Source: Priapulus caudatus
Taxonomy: Eukaryota; Priapulida; Priapulimorpha; Priapulimorphida; Priapulidae
Direction of reading: 5' to 3'
DNA length: 28,444 nucleotides
NCBI RefSeq assembly: GCF_000485595.1
Contig: NW_014577254.1
Location: forward strand, 1 to 28,444
The translations under genes and the position numbers were made by a program. Shown here piece after piece: positions 28,115 through 28,444 of the stretch. Within the stretch, counting starts at the first letter, position 1; each line of letters begins with the position of its first letter. Below the pieces are notes generated by a model, which was not told the DNA's origin, searched no databases, and worked only from the letters and a program-made list of their open reading frames with translations.

Positions 28115-28189
28115 CTTTACAGTGGAAAGAAACCAGAAACAATTGTGGAAGGCTGGAATGCTTGGTTTTACAAAGATATCCCACAGTTG
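28115..28189 (+). CDS. TUT4/7: TUT4/7-like exon: EGWNAWFYKDIPQL
   Basis: A 75-bp, phase 0/0 exon encoding LYSGKKPETIVEGWNAWFYK then DIPQL. The VxGWNAxF motif follows PPVxPVLQE in TUT4/7, so this exon correctly follows 26989-27102 and should be followed by 25587-25764. Confidence 0.95.
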
Positions 28190-28224
28190 GTAGGTATTTG
28201 AGTTTGCTGGTTAAATACAGAGAA

Positions 28225-28311
28225 AGTGAGAATAAGAGAGATAGCGAGAGAGAGAGAGAGAGAGAGAGAGCAAGAAAGAGAGAGAGAGAGGGAGAGAGAG
28301 CGAGAGACAGT

Positions 28312-28373
<62 letters not shown>

Positions 28374-28444
28374 GAGAGAGAGCGAGAGTGAGAGTGAGAT
28401 TGAGAATGATAGAGAGGGAGGGAGACGAGGAAGGGAGGGAGGGA
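28225..28444. repeat. (GA)n simple repeat
   Basis: About 200 bp of GAGAGA with scattered C, ending in the GAGG-rich sequence also present at 25100-25142. Begins 36 bp after the exon. Confidence 0.95.

Larger units (their letters stand above)
1152..28189 (+). other. TUT4/7: Whole gene: TUT4/TUT7-like terminal uridylyltransferase (scrambled in this sequence, 3' end missing)
   Basis: This entry gathers the exons listed below. Known for the family: TUT4 and TUT7 are cytoplasmic enzymes that add uridines to the 3' ends of pre-let-7 (with LIN28) and of short-tailed mRNAs. They have an N-terminal module (C2H2 finger plus inactive NTase), a linker, a CCHC knuckle, a catalytic NTase and PAP-associated domain, and further knuckles. 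Seen here: every part up to the end of the catalytic PAP-associated domain, in exons with GT/AG borders and matching phases. Corrected exon order (start-end): 1152-1965, 2194-2297, 3214-3330, 4159-4336, 7278-7418, 7723-7919, 8492-8605, 10822-10887, minus 17836-17665, minus 16752-16558, minus 16185-11722, 18620-20470, 20864-20914, 21265-21361, 21687-21773, 22113-22210, 22505-22666, 23064-23153, 26989-27102, 28115-28189, 25587-25764, 26648-26695. Identification is from residue patterns, not a database search. Confidence 0.93.

Overview
The window is eukaryotic, almost certainly an invertebrate animal. It holds most of one intron-rich gene for a terminal uridylyltransferase of the TUT4/TUT7 (ZCCHC11/ZCCHC6) type, and about twenty exons with matching splice phases can be read. 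The gene reads left to right and makes a two-module protein. It has a charged N-terminus, then a matrin-type C2H2 zinc finger and a degenerate nucleotidyltransferase (NTase) module. A very long repetitive acidic linker follows, then a roughly 450-residue GC-rich segment I do not recognise, a CCHC zinc knuckle and a catalytic NTase module with intact GSS, DLD and GDIS motifs. The last exons (end of the catalytic module and C-terminal knuckles) are not in the window.

Layout. 1-1089: upstream DNA with a perfect CRE octamer and a minus-strand LINE reverse transcriptase fragment. 1090-10887: 5' exons, zinc finger and first NTase module, in order, in introns packed with non-autonomous DNA transposons. 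10928-11720: tandem array of ~146-bp units. 11722-18615: exons continuing the first module and the repetitive linker, on the MINUS strand, with a poly-C tract and an 896-bp N gap. 18130-18615: the ~146-bp array again, inverted. 18620-20470: 28-residue repeats and the unrecognised GC-rich segment, plus strand. 20864-23153: CCHC knuckle and catalytic NTase core, in order. 23613-25099: a second copy of 15673-17243 in the opposite orientation. 25587-26695: two exons that belong after the last exons of the window. 26989-28189: the two exons that should precede them. 28225-28444: GA-rich simple repeat.

The exon order as given cannot make the protein in one linear transcript. Reversing 11.72-18.62 kb, removing 23.61-25.10 kb and placing 25.14-26.9 kb after 28.44 kb restores a collinear gene with every splice phase matching. 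All the breakpoints lie in tandem or simple repeats, so assembly error is the simplest explanation; a truly rearranged locus is the alternative. Comparing the two modules supports the corrected order: their exons agree in order, phase and nearly in length (114/114, 66/75, 172/178 bp).

The biological points that survive any assembly error are these: the minisatellite-expanded linker, the unrecognised ~450-residue segment, a first module lacking canonical catalytic residues, repeated insertion or tandem duplication right at splice sites, and an intronic tandem repeat carrying arrays of nuclear-receptor half-sites. I found no bacterial genes, operons, CRISPR arrays, tRNA or rRNA genes.
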